64,000 nt of DNA, from assembly GCF_963678635.1 (NCBI RefSeq), contig NC_087062.1:49076552-49140551 (forward strand), given 5' to 3'. Below, in pieces: positions 51,344-61,731 of this stretch; the first letter of the stretch is position 1; each line of letters starts with the position of its first letter. The stretch comes from Symsagittifera roscoffensis (Eukaryota > Xenacoelomorpha > Acoela > Convolutidae). Both the position numbers and the translations under genes were made by a program. Under the pieces are notes generated by a model that saw only the letters and a list, made by a program, of their open reading frames with translations, did no database searches and was not told where the DNA came from.

Positions 51344-52439
51344 CTAGTAGTGGGCGGATCGGCCAGTACTCAGTCTATAAAAGCGTCCCTCCTGGTGCAC
51401 CTCTGTAATCATGAAGGGTCCCCTCCATTTTTTTAGGAGCTTTTTCGTCCCTTTTGGTGGTATAACGTTCTGAAATACCCATACGTAGTCTCCCACCGAG
51501 TAAGCCTTTGCACCAGCTGCTTTCTTGTCGAATCTTTTCCTCTGCCTTGCCTGTGCTTGCTGAGTATTTCGTCTACACAAATCGTTCAACTCCTGTTGGC
51601 GTCTGATCACATCCCTCACGTAGACCTGTGGGGACGTTTTCTTTCCCTCATACTCTGGGTAGAAGAAGGTTAAGGGTAAAGACTTTTCGTGTCCAGTTTG
51701 CATCATGTGTGGACTGACTCCGGTGGTGGAGTGTTGCGTGCTGTTATATGCTCCCATCACCTGTGGAAGGTATCTGTCCCAATCGGTCATGTACCTGGAA
51801 CAATATACTCTCAGCATCGACACCAACGTCCTATTCTGTCTTTCCACTAAGCCATTCGTCTGAGGGTGGTATGTCGTTGAGTGAGCCTGAGCGACCTGAG
51901 CGTCTCATAAGCTCTTTCGTAAGCTCTCCTACGAAAGCTGTTCCATTATCCGATTGAAACGTCATCAGACAACCATGTTTTGCTATCCACGTATCGATCA
52001 GGTGGTCGCATGTCTCTTCCGCCGAGGCAGTTATGCAGGGCATGGCCTCTGCATACTTCGTAAAATGATCTATCATGACCAACACCTGATTATAACCACT
52101 GTCTGTCATGCATATCTTCTGGTGATCTATCTGCACCACCTCATTGAATTCAGACGACTCAATCGATTGTAAAGGAAATCGCAACTTCCTTGGATCCTTG
52201 ACCTGCTGGCATGACAGACATGCTGTTACCCACTTCTCGCATGCTTTTTTCATTCCAGGCCACTCAAAGCGCTTCAGGATCCTCTGATACACTTTGTCGA
52301 TCCCCTGATGGCCCATCTGATCATGTGACCTGAATAGTAGTTCTGTCTGATAGAGTTGCGGTAACACTATCGCGTTATACTTGTATAGGACTCTGTCTTC
52401 CTCTCTTCTTTTGCAAGCCACGATCCCGTCCTTGTTCAA
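51344..52439 (-). pseudogene. Integrase of the giant element (one frameshift)
   Basis: Reading is in phase with pol after a TAA at 52440. The HHCC zinc domain shows H-x4-H in RSHDQMGHQGIDK and C-x2-C in CLSCQQ. The catalytic core has VQIDHQKIC (Asp), SDNGTAFVGE (Asp) and, after a shift near 51905, GLVERQNRTLVSML (Glu). A chromodomain-less C-terminus with the GPY/F-like module follows (KKWRGPFMITEV). It ends at TAG 51344, just after STGRSAHY, beyond which the same frame leads to the macrodomain. The enzyme inserts element DNA into chromosomes. Confidence 0.9.
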
Positions 52440-55400
52440 TTATAACCTCCCTTCCTTCTGCATGAAGTACTGTCTCAGGATGCGATAACTATCTTCCTCA
52501 AGGTCCCCTTTATCTGGAGAACCATTCTCGATCCACCTTTTCAGGTTGCTTGTCATGCGATCATTTCTCTGCGCCCTTAGAAGATCCGAGAGTCTGTATC
52601 TCGCCTTCAAGTACGTCTTCATGACCCTCATCTGACTATTCAGCTCATTAGGCTGGTGTGTGTCTTCTTCCATCTTAACGCACCAAACCTTCGCCAACGG
52701 CTGTGTTTCTTGTTTAAACGGCTGAAGATCAGTCCTGACTACCTCTTTCTGCGGCGACAGACTTATCGAACGCTTCGATACCGCTATTGTCTCCAAGTCA
52801 TCCGCTGCGTTGTCAAAGACTCTTTCGCTTGGTATAAGGTAGCAATCGCTGTCAGGATCCTGGTACACCTCTCTGTCCAGGTCCCTTGCCCGAGTTTCCA
52901 CTAGTAGTGTGTGTATCGCTAGTTCTGACAGTTCTGATCCCGAGTTCGAGTTCCTGTCTGAATAGGTGTCCATTCCTGAGTTTCGGGAATCGTCATCCGT
53001 CGAAGAGGTTGTGCTGGAGACTACCCGCTCCTCCAGATCATGTCTGTGCCTTCTTCGCATCCATCTGAACTCCCCCGACAAAAACTTGTTCTCTAGGTCC
53101 TGTTTCTCATCAGGAATTTTCTTGTCTATCTCAGACTCCCCGGACAAACTTTCTGTTCCCGGGTTTTGATCTTGTGATCGCTGGTTTTTCTCATCATTCG
53201 TCTCCCCGGACAAATAGTCTTGCAGCAGGTTTTGTTCTACCTTTTCACCTTCCTTATCCTGGTCCACAAAGGTGACGGTTTTCTTTCGCTTGCTGCCCCC
53301 CTGTTCTTTCTGTCCGTAAGAATTACTGGTTAAAATCTCGTGGGGTATTGAGGATACTAATTGCTGAACTATTGTCCTACAATCTCTCTCGTTCTCTTCG
53401 TGCTGTCGTCTGGACGGCATGATCTTCACCTTCTCACTGACTGTTAGCGATGCCACCGCTGCTGTCCTCTCGGGGTCATCTCTGGTCACTTCTCTTTCGA
53501 GCAATCCACTCAGCATCCGCATCACTTGCGGTGTGACCTGCACCGTTCTATCCAATAATGAGAGTTTGTTTATGTTCATGCGAGAGAGTTCTTGCTGGAC
53601 CAGATTCGAGCGCAGCAACAGATCCAAGGGGACCGGGTCCTCCTTGGGTAGGATCTTTATCTCGGCTGCTTTCTCTACAGGTAACTCAGGATGCCCTGGA
53701 ATTGGATGTCCAGACTTATCCAACCATCTCGTTAAGGGAAGCGCTTCATAAGTTTCTTTGTCCAGAAACGAGAATCCCTCCTTTATTTCCGCCTGATTGG
53801 CCTGCTTCTGCTCCAACCTTTCATAGAACTCAGTTTTCTTGCTGAGGCTGTCAGCATTCTGGTGTTTATCACGCATCCTATGTTCAATTATCATATGGTA
53901 GCCATCCAATCTTACTATCCATCTACCAATATAACTCTGATCCATCGAGTAGGTCTTCAACCAGGATAACGCTCTGTTGTCCACGCGTAACTTGAATGGA
54001 GTGCTCCCCAAGTATGCACGGTACTTTTCCACGAAGGTGACTACTGCAAACATTTCTGCTTTTGGTGCGCCATATTTCATCTCTGTGTCACTCAAGACCT
54101 TGCTGCCGTATGCAATGGGACGGAGAACTGTTCTTCCGTTCCATTCTTGCTCTTGATGCAATATTTCTGAGATGGCCACTACCGATGCGTCTGTGTCAAG
54201 AACATACATGCCATTTTCTGTAGGCATGCCTAGCACTGGCGCTTCGCACAGTTCCCGCTTTATGTTCTCGAAAGCAACCTGTGCCTCATCGTTCCATTCG
54301 AACTTTTTCCCCTTGTTGCGCATCAGCTTCTGCATCGGGTACACCTTGTCCGCATATCCTTTTATGAATTCCCGGTAGTAATTGGCAAACCCTAGGAAGC
54401 TCATTAGCTGTGTGTCCGTTCTCGGAGCCTTCCATGTCAACACAGCCTCTACTGCTTCCGGATCTGGCCTCACACCATGCCTGTCCACCATTCTTCCCAG
54501 GTACTTGATCGAATCCCTAAGGATTTCACATTTTGATGGTTTGCATTTCAAGCCTGCTCTTTTCATACATCCAAAGACCTGATCGAGCCGATCAATGTGG
54601 TCTTCCAGGGTCGGTGTCGCTATGACTACGTCATCCACGTAACACATCACGAGATTCCCGTACTTCTTGGTCACTCTGGTCAAAGCCTGAGCCATCAGTC
54701 TTTGAAAAGTGGCCGTTGCATTGCACAAACCGAAGGGCATCCTCTTCCACTGGTACAATCCCAATTCGCACGCGAATCCGGTTTTCTCTCTATCCTTCTT
54801 CCGCAGAGGGACCTGCCAGAAAGCAGAACCCAAATCCAATGTGGTGAAGAACTTGGCATCACCAAGCTTAGATAGGCTCTCGTCTATTCGCGGTACCGGG
54901 TGCGCATCTTTTATCGTTACCGCGTTCAAGTAACGAAAGTCGCAACAAAATCTAAGCTGCCCCCCTTTCTTTTTCGCCATTACCACCCCGCAAGCCCACG
55001 GCAATTTCGAGGGTTCTATCATGTCGTATTCAAGCAGCATCTCGATTTCCGCTCGGCACGCTTCCGATTTGTGTGGCGTCATTCGCCTTGCGCCTTCCCT
55101 ATGGGGAACGGCGCCCTCTTCTAGTTCGATTTCGTGTTCGACGAAATTACAGCAACCTATATCCGCCTTATGTTTTGAAAATACATCTGCGTTCCGATTT
55201 AGGAGGTCCCGCAATTTTTCGAAATCTCCCTCACCTATTTTCCCTTTTAAATGTTCTATCTCTGGCAAAACCGGTTTGTCAGATTCTAGTTCATATGACG
55301 AGGGGCGTTCTGGAAAATTCGAGCAGCTTGATAAGCCGTCGTCCGTTTCGGATTTCATTGAAAACAATTTATGAATAGATTTTAATTCATTAACCCTCTT

Positions 55401-56993
55401 TAAAATTTTATCTTTATTGGCATGATAAGGACAGTCTTTCACACTATATTTCTTCAAGTTTTGTGTCTCCTCATAGTCGGTCCTCATCGGTAAAGCGTAA
55501 ACAAGCTTCTTTCCACGCTGGATTGAAACCGTGATGTCCAGTTTGTTCAATAACACACTGACACACAGTCCGTTTCGCGTTACCGAGAAGCTCCGACCTA
55601 AAATCACCGAACTCTGACTATTTGGGTTCGGTACTAAGCAAACCTGTTTACTATCACTTAACGAATTCAAATTTCTCATTCTAAAAATTGCCACCACAGC
55701 TTGTCCTGGCTGTAGTTTTACCTTTCTATCTAAAAAAATCGGTACCTTGTTTTCGTATGTTATTATCCTATTAATTGGTCTCTTAACATACTTCCAGTCC
55801 GGGTTTCTAATCCGTATCAGACCGTTGTTCAAGTCAATCATCACGTCAAAATTCCTGACAAAATCTCTGCCCAAGATGAATTGGTCGGCGTCGTCCAAAT
55901 TCTCTACCACCAGGAAGCTCATCCAAAGATCCCGTCCTCCCATGTGGAGTACCGTTATTGGTGTTCTTCCGGCTACGTAAATAGCTCCTCGATTGGCGGC
56001 GGCCAGTCGGAGATTTGTTGGAATTAGATCTTCCCGCGTGAAGCCCATTCTTTCCCAAGCTTTTATCGGCATCACACTCACTACCGCTCCTGTGTCCAGA
56101 AGCCCTGTGACTCCGATTTTTGTTCCGTTGGTGTCGAGCAGATGTGCGGTCACATCTGCTTCATACCCAATGTGTACTGCGTCTTGTTCCATCATGGCGT
56201 CATGGCCTATCCTGCGGACTTTGAGCTCCTCCTCACCCAAATAGATCTGCCCCATTTGGTCATCATCTGTTGTTACATAAGTCCTGGTGTAGATACTGAT
56301 TCCATCCACGTTCAGCATCACTTGATACGGCCCATAGACCTCTAGGTAGCGTCCATGAAGTTTCTTCATGCGAGGGCCACCCGTCGTTAGTAGTGCTCGC
56401 ACAGCTCTCGACTCGGTGCGTGGCTCCACCTGCCTCAGATAATCTGCATATGTGTCCAAATGCATCAAGGTGAACTCGGATGGTTCACTCAGATTTCTAA
56501 TCACCTGGTGGCCAGCCACTGAGATTATCGACTGTATCTTGCTTCCTTGCGGCACCATGCCGATCCTCTGACCGGAGATCACATTAAGTTTCATGCTCAA
56601 ACTGCTTGGTGCTTTAGCTTCTTCGAACTCCTTTGCTTCGAAGGTATTCAGTTGCTCCTGAAGTTTCTCATTCTCCAGTTCAATTTTCACTTTCTGTTCG
56701 ATCTCTTTCGTCACCAGTTCCTGCTGCACTCTATTTAGAGCATCCCTTGCGGCTGCCCTATAATCAATCTTGAAGTCATCGGGCGCAGTCACTGGTTCTG
56801 GTTCACATGTCTCTTCAGTTACCGCTTGCATTTTCTTCGTCGCCAGCTCTTGAGGTTTATCCTTTCTGCGTGCCTCCGCTTCGCTCAAAAGGCGAGCCTT
56901 GCTGGCTTTCACTCCTGACAAAGCTTCTTCATTTCTTGGATGCTTGATGTCTGCCACTGCATCCCAGAATTGCGGACAATCTGATTTTCGCAA
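52440..56993 (-). CDS. Pol of the giant element: protease, reverse transcriptase, RNase H and long linker
   Basis: The frame of about 1517 codons has a coiled-coil N-terminus, the retropepsin LLDTGAVVSVMP (about residue 300), the RT with LDLGSAFWQVPLRKKD (motif A), MPFGLCNATATFQRLM (motif B) and MCYVDDVVIATP (about 784), and RNase H from about 930 to 1055 (YVLDTDASVVAIS, KAEMFAVV, LRVDNRALSW, NADSLSKK). About 400 residues of charged, Ser-rich linker follow before the integrase, far longer than usual. The frame opens with a non-ATG codon right after a TAA and overlaps gag by 65 bases. It is therefore probably made by frameshifting from gag. It stops at a TAA in phase with the integrase frame. 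Confidence 0.93.
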   Translation of the reverse strand: MRKSDCPQFWDAVADIKHPRNEEALSGVKASKARLLSEAEARRKDKPQELATKKMQAVTEETCEPEPVTAPDDFKIDYRAAARDALNRVQQELVTKEIEQKVKIELENEKLQEQLNTFEAKEFEEAKAPSSLSMKLNVISGQRIGMVPQGSKIQSIISVAGHQVIRNLSEPSEFTLMHLDTYADYLRQVEPRTESRAVRALLTTGGPRMKKLHGRYLEVYGPYQVMLNVDGISIYTRTYVTTDDDQMGQIYLGEEELKVRRIGHDAMMEQDAVHIGYEADVTAHLLDTNGTKIGVTGLLDTGAVVSVMPIKAWERMGFTREDLIPTNLRLAAANRGAIYVAGRTPITVLHMGGRDLWMSFLVVENLDDADQFILGRDFVRNFDVMIDLNNGLIRIRNPDWKYVKRPINRIITYENKVPIFLDRKVKLQPGQAVVAIFRMRNLNSLSDSKQVCLVPNPNSQSSVILGRSFSVTRNGLCVSVLLNKLDITVSIQRGKKLVYALPMRTDYEETQNLKKYSVKDCPYHANKDKILKRVNELKSIHKLFSMKSETDDGLSSCSNFPERPSSYELESDKPVLPEIEHLKGKIGEGDFEKLRDLLNRNADVFSKHKADIGCCNFVEHEIELEEGAVPHREGARRMTPHKSEACRAEIEMLLEYDMIEPSKLPWACGVVMAKKKGGQLRFCCDFRYLNAVTIKDAHPVPRIDESLSKLGDAKFFTTLDLGSAFWQVPLRKKDREKTGFACELGLYQWKRMPFGLCNATATFQRLMAQALTRVTKKYGNLVMCYVDDVVIATPTLEDHIDRLDQVFGCMKRAGLKCKPSKCEILRDSIKYLGRMVDRHGVRPDPEAVEAVLTWKAPRTDTQLMSFLGFANYYREFIKGYADKVYPMQKLMRNKGKKFEWNDEAQVAFENIKRELCEAPVLGMPTENGMYVLDTDASVVAISEILHQEQEWNGRTVLRPIAYGSKVLSDTEMKYGAPKAEMFAVVTFVEKYRAYLGSTPFKLRVDNRALSWLKTYSMDQSYIGRWIVRLDGYHMIIEHRMRDKHQNADSLSKKTEFYERLEQKQANQAEIKEGFSFLDKETYEALPLTRWLDKSGHPIPGHPELPVEKAAEIKILPKEDPVPLDLLLRSNLVQQELSRMNINKLSLLDRTVQVTPQVMRMLSGLLEREVTRDDPERTAAVASLTVSEKVKIMPSRRQHEENERDCRTIVQQLVSSIPHEILTSNSYGQKEQGGSKRKKTVTFVDQDKEGEKVEQNLLQDYLSGETNDEKNQRSQDQNPGTESLSGESEIDKKIPDEKQDLENKFLSGEFRWMRRRHRHDLEERVVSSTTSSTDDDSRNSGMDTYSDRNSNSGSELSELAIHTLLVETRARDLDREVYQDPDSDCYLIPSERVFDNAADDLETIAVSKRSISLSPQKEVVRTDLQPFKQETQPLAKVWCVKMEEDTHQPNELNSQMRVMKTYLKARYRLSDLLRAQRNDRMTSNLKRWIENGSPDKGDLEEDSYRILRQYFMQKEGRL

Positions 56994-58419
56994 TTACTCC
57001 TCTCATGAAATCCTCATGGTCCAATTCTGACGCATCTTCGTCCTCGAGGCTAAAGCCTATTGCTTTCATGCCTTGTTTGTAAGTTGGGCATGCTGACACA
57101 TGATGGTCCGTTGAACTGCAATTGGCACAAGAGCGTCTCTTGTCCATATCATCCCTCGGTTTGTACCAATTGTTCCCTTGGTTTGCTGGTCCGTTGTTAA
57201 AATTGCCATAATTGTTCTTGTAGTATCCAGATCTCGAAGGAGGTTTCAACAAAAGATACTCTTTTGACTTGAGCCTCAACTCCTCTGGTGTTGGCGCATT
57301 TGTTGATAGTGGTGTGTAATGCGTTGCTAGCATCGTTCGAAGTTCATCATTCTTCACACCATCGATGAATTTTGAGGCTACGGCCAGGTTCATCCTTCGG
57401 TTTGACTCATCCGGTTGGCTGCGTCTTCTCAGCATTTCCAAGTCATCGAGAATTTTGTCTATCGTTTCATCTTCTCGTTGCCTCCGTTTCTCGAAGCGCA
57501 CCATCGCTTGGTGCCCCTGCACCCCTGATCCGAAACGGTTCAACAAGATTTCGAAGATTTTCTCAGCTGTGTCACGCTGATATTGCTTCTTGGCCATGAC
57601 AGAGTTCAGGGCTGTCCCTTCCAAGTTGCTGGTGAGCGCACTGCATTCCTGTCTCTCCGACAAGTCCTCTTCCTCGAAATGCAGCTTCATTACCTCTATC
57701 CAGGTATCAATACAGCCATCAGATTCATCTTTATAGCATCTTGGTTTCTTAAAGACTCTTCTGGACTTCTCACTGCGTTCATTGGTTCTGGATAACCTTG
57801 TAAGGAATGTCTCCAAAGACCTGTTTAAGGGTTCAAATGCTGAGGCCATTGCCGTAGCATCCCTTGAGTGTCCCGCCTGAGTGTCCTCACACCTCGTCAA
57901 AGGCTCTGTATGCGGTGCATCCCTGCAATCCGAATCGCCGTAAGTGTTTCCCGCTTGGCCCACATGACTCCTCCCCGGGCTCGCATGCCCCCTGTTACCG
58001 GAATCACTTCTCCCAGTCGCATGTGTGCCTCGCTTTGGTCGTTCATTAATGGTCTGTCTGTTCCCCGTTGAACTTGCTCTACTGTTCGGGCCCCATGTTC
58101 CATTACCCCTTGTGGCATAGCCTGATGAACTGCCCCTGCCTCTAGTGGATCCATACGTCTTCCTCTTTTGATGTTCATTGAAGTTCAACCTCGGCTCCCT
58201 GCTGGGACCTCCCGAGTTCGGTTCTCCTTCTTTTGGTCCACTCTTGCTGCTTAGTAGCCCGTCCAACCTATCCATGATAGCCTGAGTACGCCTCTCCATC
58301 ATCGCGTCTATCTTTGTGTCAAGAGTCCCAAGAGACTGCTCTCGCTGCACTCTTAACTTCTCCATGTCGTCTCTTAAGCGTAACTCTCGCTGTTCCGCTT
58401 CTCTTGTCATTCGCGACAA
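56929..58419 (-). CDS. Gag of the giant element: capsid and nucleocapsid part
   Basis: A 496-codon frame opens in a coiled coil (REAEQRELRLRDDMEKLRVQ), passes through a Gly/Arg/Ser-rich disordered stretch (about 80-180), a retrotransposon gag core (about 215-370: RRVFKKPRCYKDESDGCIDTW, LSERQECSALTSNLEGTA, ILLNRFGSG), and a CCHC knuckle CANCSSTDHHVSAC near residue 435. This forms the particle and binds RNA. Its coiled coil continues that of the frame upstream (58407-59450), so the two frames were probably one gag, split by a shift near 58415. Confidence 0.85.
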   Translation of the reverse strand: MSRMTREAEQRELRLRDDMEKLRVQREQSLGTLDTKIDAMMERRTQAIMDRLDGLLSSKSGPKEGEPNSGGPSREPRLNFNEHQKRKTYGSTRGRGSSSGYATRGNGTWGPNSRASSTGNRQTINERPKRGTHATGRSDSGNRGHASPGRSHVGQAGNTYGDSDCRDAPHTEPLTRCEDTQAGHSRDATAMASAFEPLNRSLETFLTRLSRTNERSEKSRRVFKKPRCYKDESDGCIDTWIEVMKLHFEEEDLSERQECSALTSNLEGTALNSVMAKKQYQRDTAEKIFEILLNRFGSGVQGHQAMVRFEKRRQREDETIDKILDDLEMLRRRSQPDESNRRMNLAVASKFIDGVKNDELRTMLATHYTPLSTNAPTPEELRLKSKEYLLLKPPSRSGYYKNNYGNFNNGPANQGNNWYKPRDDMDKRRSCANCSSTDHHVSACPTYKQGMKAIGFSLEDEDASELDHEDFMRGVIAKIRLSAILGCSGRHQASKK

Positions 58420-59450
58420 GATCTCGCCATATGCTCGTCTGTTCTTTCTTTCAAGCGTTTTTCGCTCCTGCCAACTTCTTGTCTATTGCGGTTTATTTCT
58501 TCCCGCAGACTTTCTCTTTCAATGTGAACTGCCCTTTCTAGTTCACTCATTCTTATGGACATCTGTTCATTTTGTTCTCCTAAACTGTCCACTATGTTGT
58601 TTAAGGCTTCTTCTAGTGCTGCCCCGTTATCCACGAGTGGCGTCACTAGTGGCGGTGTAACCCTGTCGGTCCCAGGTAGCTTCGTGCTGGTGGAGATCCG
58701 GGCCTTGACTCTCTGCCTCGACGTATTTTCATTATCCCCCTCAGGATTCGCCAATGCGTTGCCTAGCCCTCTGTTTCTACTCTCTCCATTTTGCGGCTCT
58801 GAATTTGTCATAATCGCGAAGCCTCTTGACTGGCCCGGTGTGTTTGCCTCTTTGCTTATCGTTGTCACCACACCAAATTTGTCCATGGTTCCAGTCTCTC
58901 TTCCGACATATGCTTCATTCTCCTGGGTCGAACTATTGAGGCTGACTTGAGACCCAAAGTCCCCGTGCTCTTCTTCGTCCTCCTCCTCCTGGGATTCACC
59001 TTCATTTCCTGCGCCCCCTCCCATTGTGAATGGAAAGATGTTTCCTAAGGTGTTCCTCATTCTTTCTGAGAACGATGATGACGTTGTTTGTTTCTCAGTT
59101 CCACCTGCCATCATAGTGTTGTCTGTCGGAGATCTTCTAGTTGCCGCTATTTCAGTTGAGATGTCGGACAGTTTCGACATCTCCTCTCGATCCAATGTCC
59201 CGGTTGAAGTGGCAAAATCATGGCCTTGTTCTACCGGAGTAGAATCACTCGCCAGCCTTCTGCCTCTCCCTTCCAGTCCATGTAATTCCTGGTTGTCGTT
59301 CATGGCATGGTCCGTATTGACCTCCACTTCTAACAGTTTTTTTCGCTCTTCTGAGGTCTTCTGACTCCTTGTTTCAACCATTTTGCCTGAAACCGTCTCC
59401 CCTTTGTCGGTCCGGGCTCGTTTGATCCAATCTTCAAAAGGATCGGTCAT
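58407..59450 (-). CDS. Gag of the giant element: N-terminal part
   Basis: The 347-codon frame starts at ATG 59450 (MTDPFEDWIKRARTDKGE). It is largely disordered, with an acidic run (EGESQEEEDEEEHGDF) and many Ser/Thr/Gln residues. The last 70 residues form a heptad coiled coil (LGEQNEQMSIRMSELERAVH, LREEINRNRQEVGRSEKRLK) that ends abruptly at TGA 58407. The heptads resume in the next frame, so a one- or two-base shift near 58415 is likely. The role is an N-terminal extension of gag. No nuclear or membrane signal was recognised. Confidence 0.8.
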   Translation of the reverse strand: MTDPFEDWIKRARTDKGETVSGKMVETRSQKTSEERKKLLEVEVNTDHAMNDNQELHGLEGRGRRLASDSTPVEQGHDFATSTGTLDREEMSKLSDISTEIAATRRSPTDNTMMAGGTEKQTTSSSFSERMRNTLGNIFPFTMGGGAGNEGESQEEEDEEEHGDFGSQVSLNSSTQENEAYVGRETGTMDKFGVVTTISKEANTPGQSRGFAIMTNSEPQNGESRNRGLGNALANPEGDNENTSRQRVKARISTSTKLPGTDRVTPPLVTPLVDNGAALEEALNNIVDSLGEQNEQMSIRMSELERAVHIERESLREEINRNRQEVGRSEKRLKERTDEHMARSCRE

Positions 59451-60299
59451 CGTTTTTTTTTGTTCTCAGGTATGAATTTCCTAGAGCTATTACCTATTTT
59501 CGGTATCCTTGACTTGTCTAGACTCATTCTCTATCTGTCACTTCTTAATGCCTATACACTTAATTCGATTGCTAGTGATCTTATAGTTTGACTATAAATA
59601 ATAACGATACAACACAAAAAATATCACAAGACTCTATAAAATAGTGACCACGAATCCTTGTACGTTATCAGAGTACAGTTTGTATATAATTTATTCACAC
59701 TAACCAATTATTGGTCGTAAGATTTGGAAACTAGCACAATATGATGTTATCAGTCAATTTAAAAGTTAGTGTACTCACTACCCAATCAAGCACAGTTTAT
59801 GTTGATTTAAAATCAAAAACAAAAAAATATATAGTGACAGAATATGAATATTTCTATAAAAAAACGTATGTGTCCTGTACTTTTAGTCGGTCGCAGTACA
59901 ATAGTCGAACTTATATTTTAAAGAAAAAGCTTTCCCTGCTTGGTGCTGCACCAAACAGACAAAACTTTGAAGGCAGTAATTTTCTCAAGTGGGCGTCTAT
60001 TGCACCCACCGAGTACTGTGCTACCTATCTGCCTTCGGACTGCCGAGCTAGACCTACTAAAATCCTCAGGGCAGTCGTTTTCACAAAAACGTATTGGGTT
60101 TCAATCCACACCAATGAATTACGCTCTTTTTAGTTTAGACTTAGTGTCGCGAATATCCGAGTTCGGACCTGTTTTGTTTTGGTCTGGTTCTTATTGAAAG
60201 GCAAGTTACCAGTGCAGTCACTGATTCCTAGCCTGTCCGCTAATAACCTAATAACACTCCCTTTAGTCTTTCTTCCGTCTACCTAAGTCCTTTAATAAA

Positions 60300-60545
60300 A
60301 TAATACCCCTCCGGATTGGCACAAATAGGACCCTTCCGGACTAACAAAATCTAGAACCCTCCGGATTGGGACCCCTCTGAGTTAGTTAATTTAAGACCCC
60401 TCCGGATTTGGACCCCTCCAAATTAGCAACTATAAGACCCCTCCGGATTCGGACCCCTCCTTATTTGGATTTTTTTTTTTTTTGACCCCTCCGGATTGGG
60501 AGCCCTCCGGTTTTGTAAAAGTAGCTTTTCGGAGATTTCCTTCTT
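60300..60545. repeat. Imperfect minisatellite, core gacccctccggatt
   Basis: About nine variants of (g)acccctccggatt(t/g/c)gg spaced 12-35 bp apart. Single related copies (cccttccggattgagcgc) continue to 61950 and in the duplicate at 63550-63590. Non-coding. Confidence 0.85.
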
Positions 60546-61731
60546 TCAACCTATACCCCTGCGGATACGTTCTCCGATGCAATTTTGCTTTTTCAAATAA
60601 CTAGGAAGGGTATGTACTACTTTCCTAGACCCTTCCGGAATGAAGTTAAGCCCCTTATTTGACAATTCACACTAACGGTGAAGGGTCTTATCGCTCGCCT
60701 AACTTCGGCTCGAATAAGGTTTTTCTGTGCCTTTAGCCTTCCCTTTTCGTCTAGAATGGCCTAAAGTTACTTTATTCAACCGCTATTACCTTTTGGTAGG
60801 GGTATAAGGGCTTTTCTAAAAGAAATTTACAAAACGTGAAGGGTCTACCCTCCCAAATTGGTGAATTTGCTAAAAACAATCTCAAAAAATTTTCACGCTT
60901 ACTTTTCCGAAAAACTTTTGTACCTATCAGTAAGCTCAGCTAATTTCTGTTCTATTGGTACCAAGATCAACTGGATATGCCCAGTAATTCCACAGGTAAT
61001 AACCAAAACGTCTTTCTCATAAAGTCAAGAAATTTCTCTCTTATAGGTTCCGTCTAACTTTTTCCTCAATTCTGGTCCTTTTGACCTAAAAATTATTGAT
61101 CCGAGCTCAAAAGGCCTATACTCTTCTAGTTCAATGCAAAAGACCCGATCTAAAATGCTTTAGTTGAAAAAATTTGCGAAAAACTATGCTACCTGTACCC
61201 CTCCGGATTGATGAATCCACCAAATCAAACATGTTAAGTTCGATTTCTCTGCAACCCGGAAGGCTTTCCGGTAGCGGGTTTTAAAACTTTTAGATTCACT
61301 AGTGGACGTTGTCCGAACAACTATTTTTATTGTTGTAACTCAAAAATTTCAAAAAATTTTCTGAATTTATAGTGTTTCGTTTTCTCAAAAATCACGAAAT
61401 TTCGGTTTTCAGTACCAAAATAGTTCCAACCACTTCTGAACTAAACTTAACCGGTTCTATCTATTATGGTAGTGCAGTTACGATGTAACACACTACTTCA
61501 GCGCTTTTTTTCGTTTCAAAAAATATCGATATCTCAAAAATCGCGACTTGTGGGGGGATCAAAATATCGCTATTTTGACCCTAAAAACCGGTCTGCTTTC
61601 TGTGTTTTTCACTGAAAAACGGTATATGAGTATTAATATAGGCTATACTAGAAAAAATATTAGTAATAGTATACCCCTCCGGGTTTGTTTAATATCCGAA
61701 TTAAGGTGCTTAACTCGGGTATTCGCAGTTC

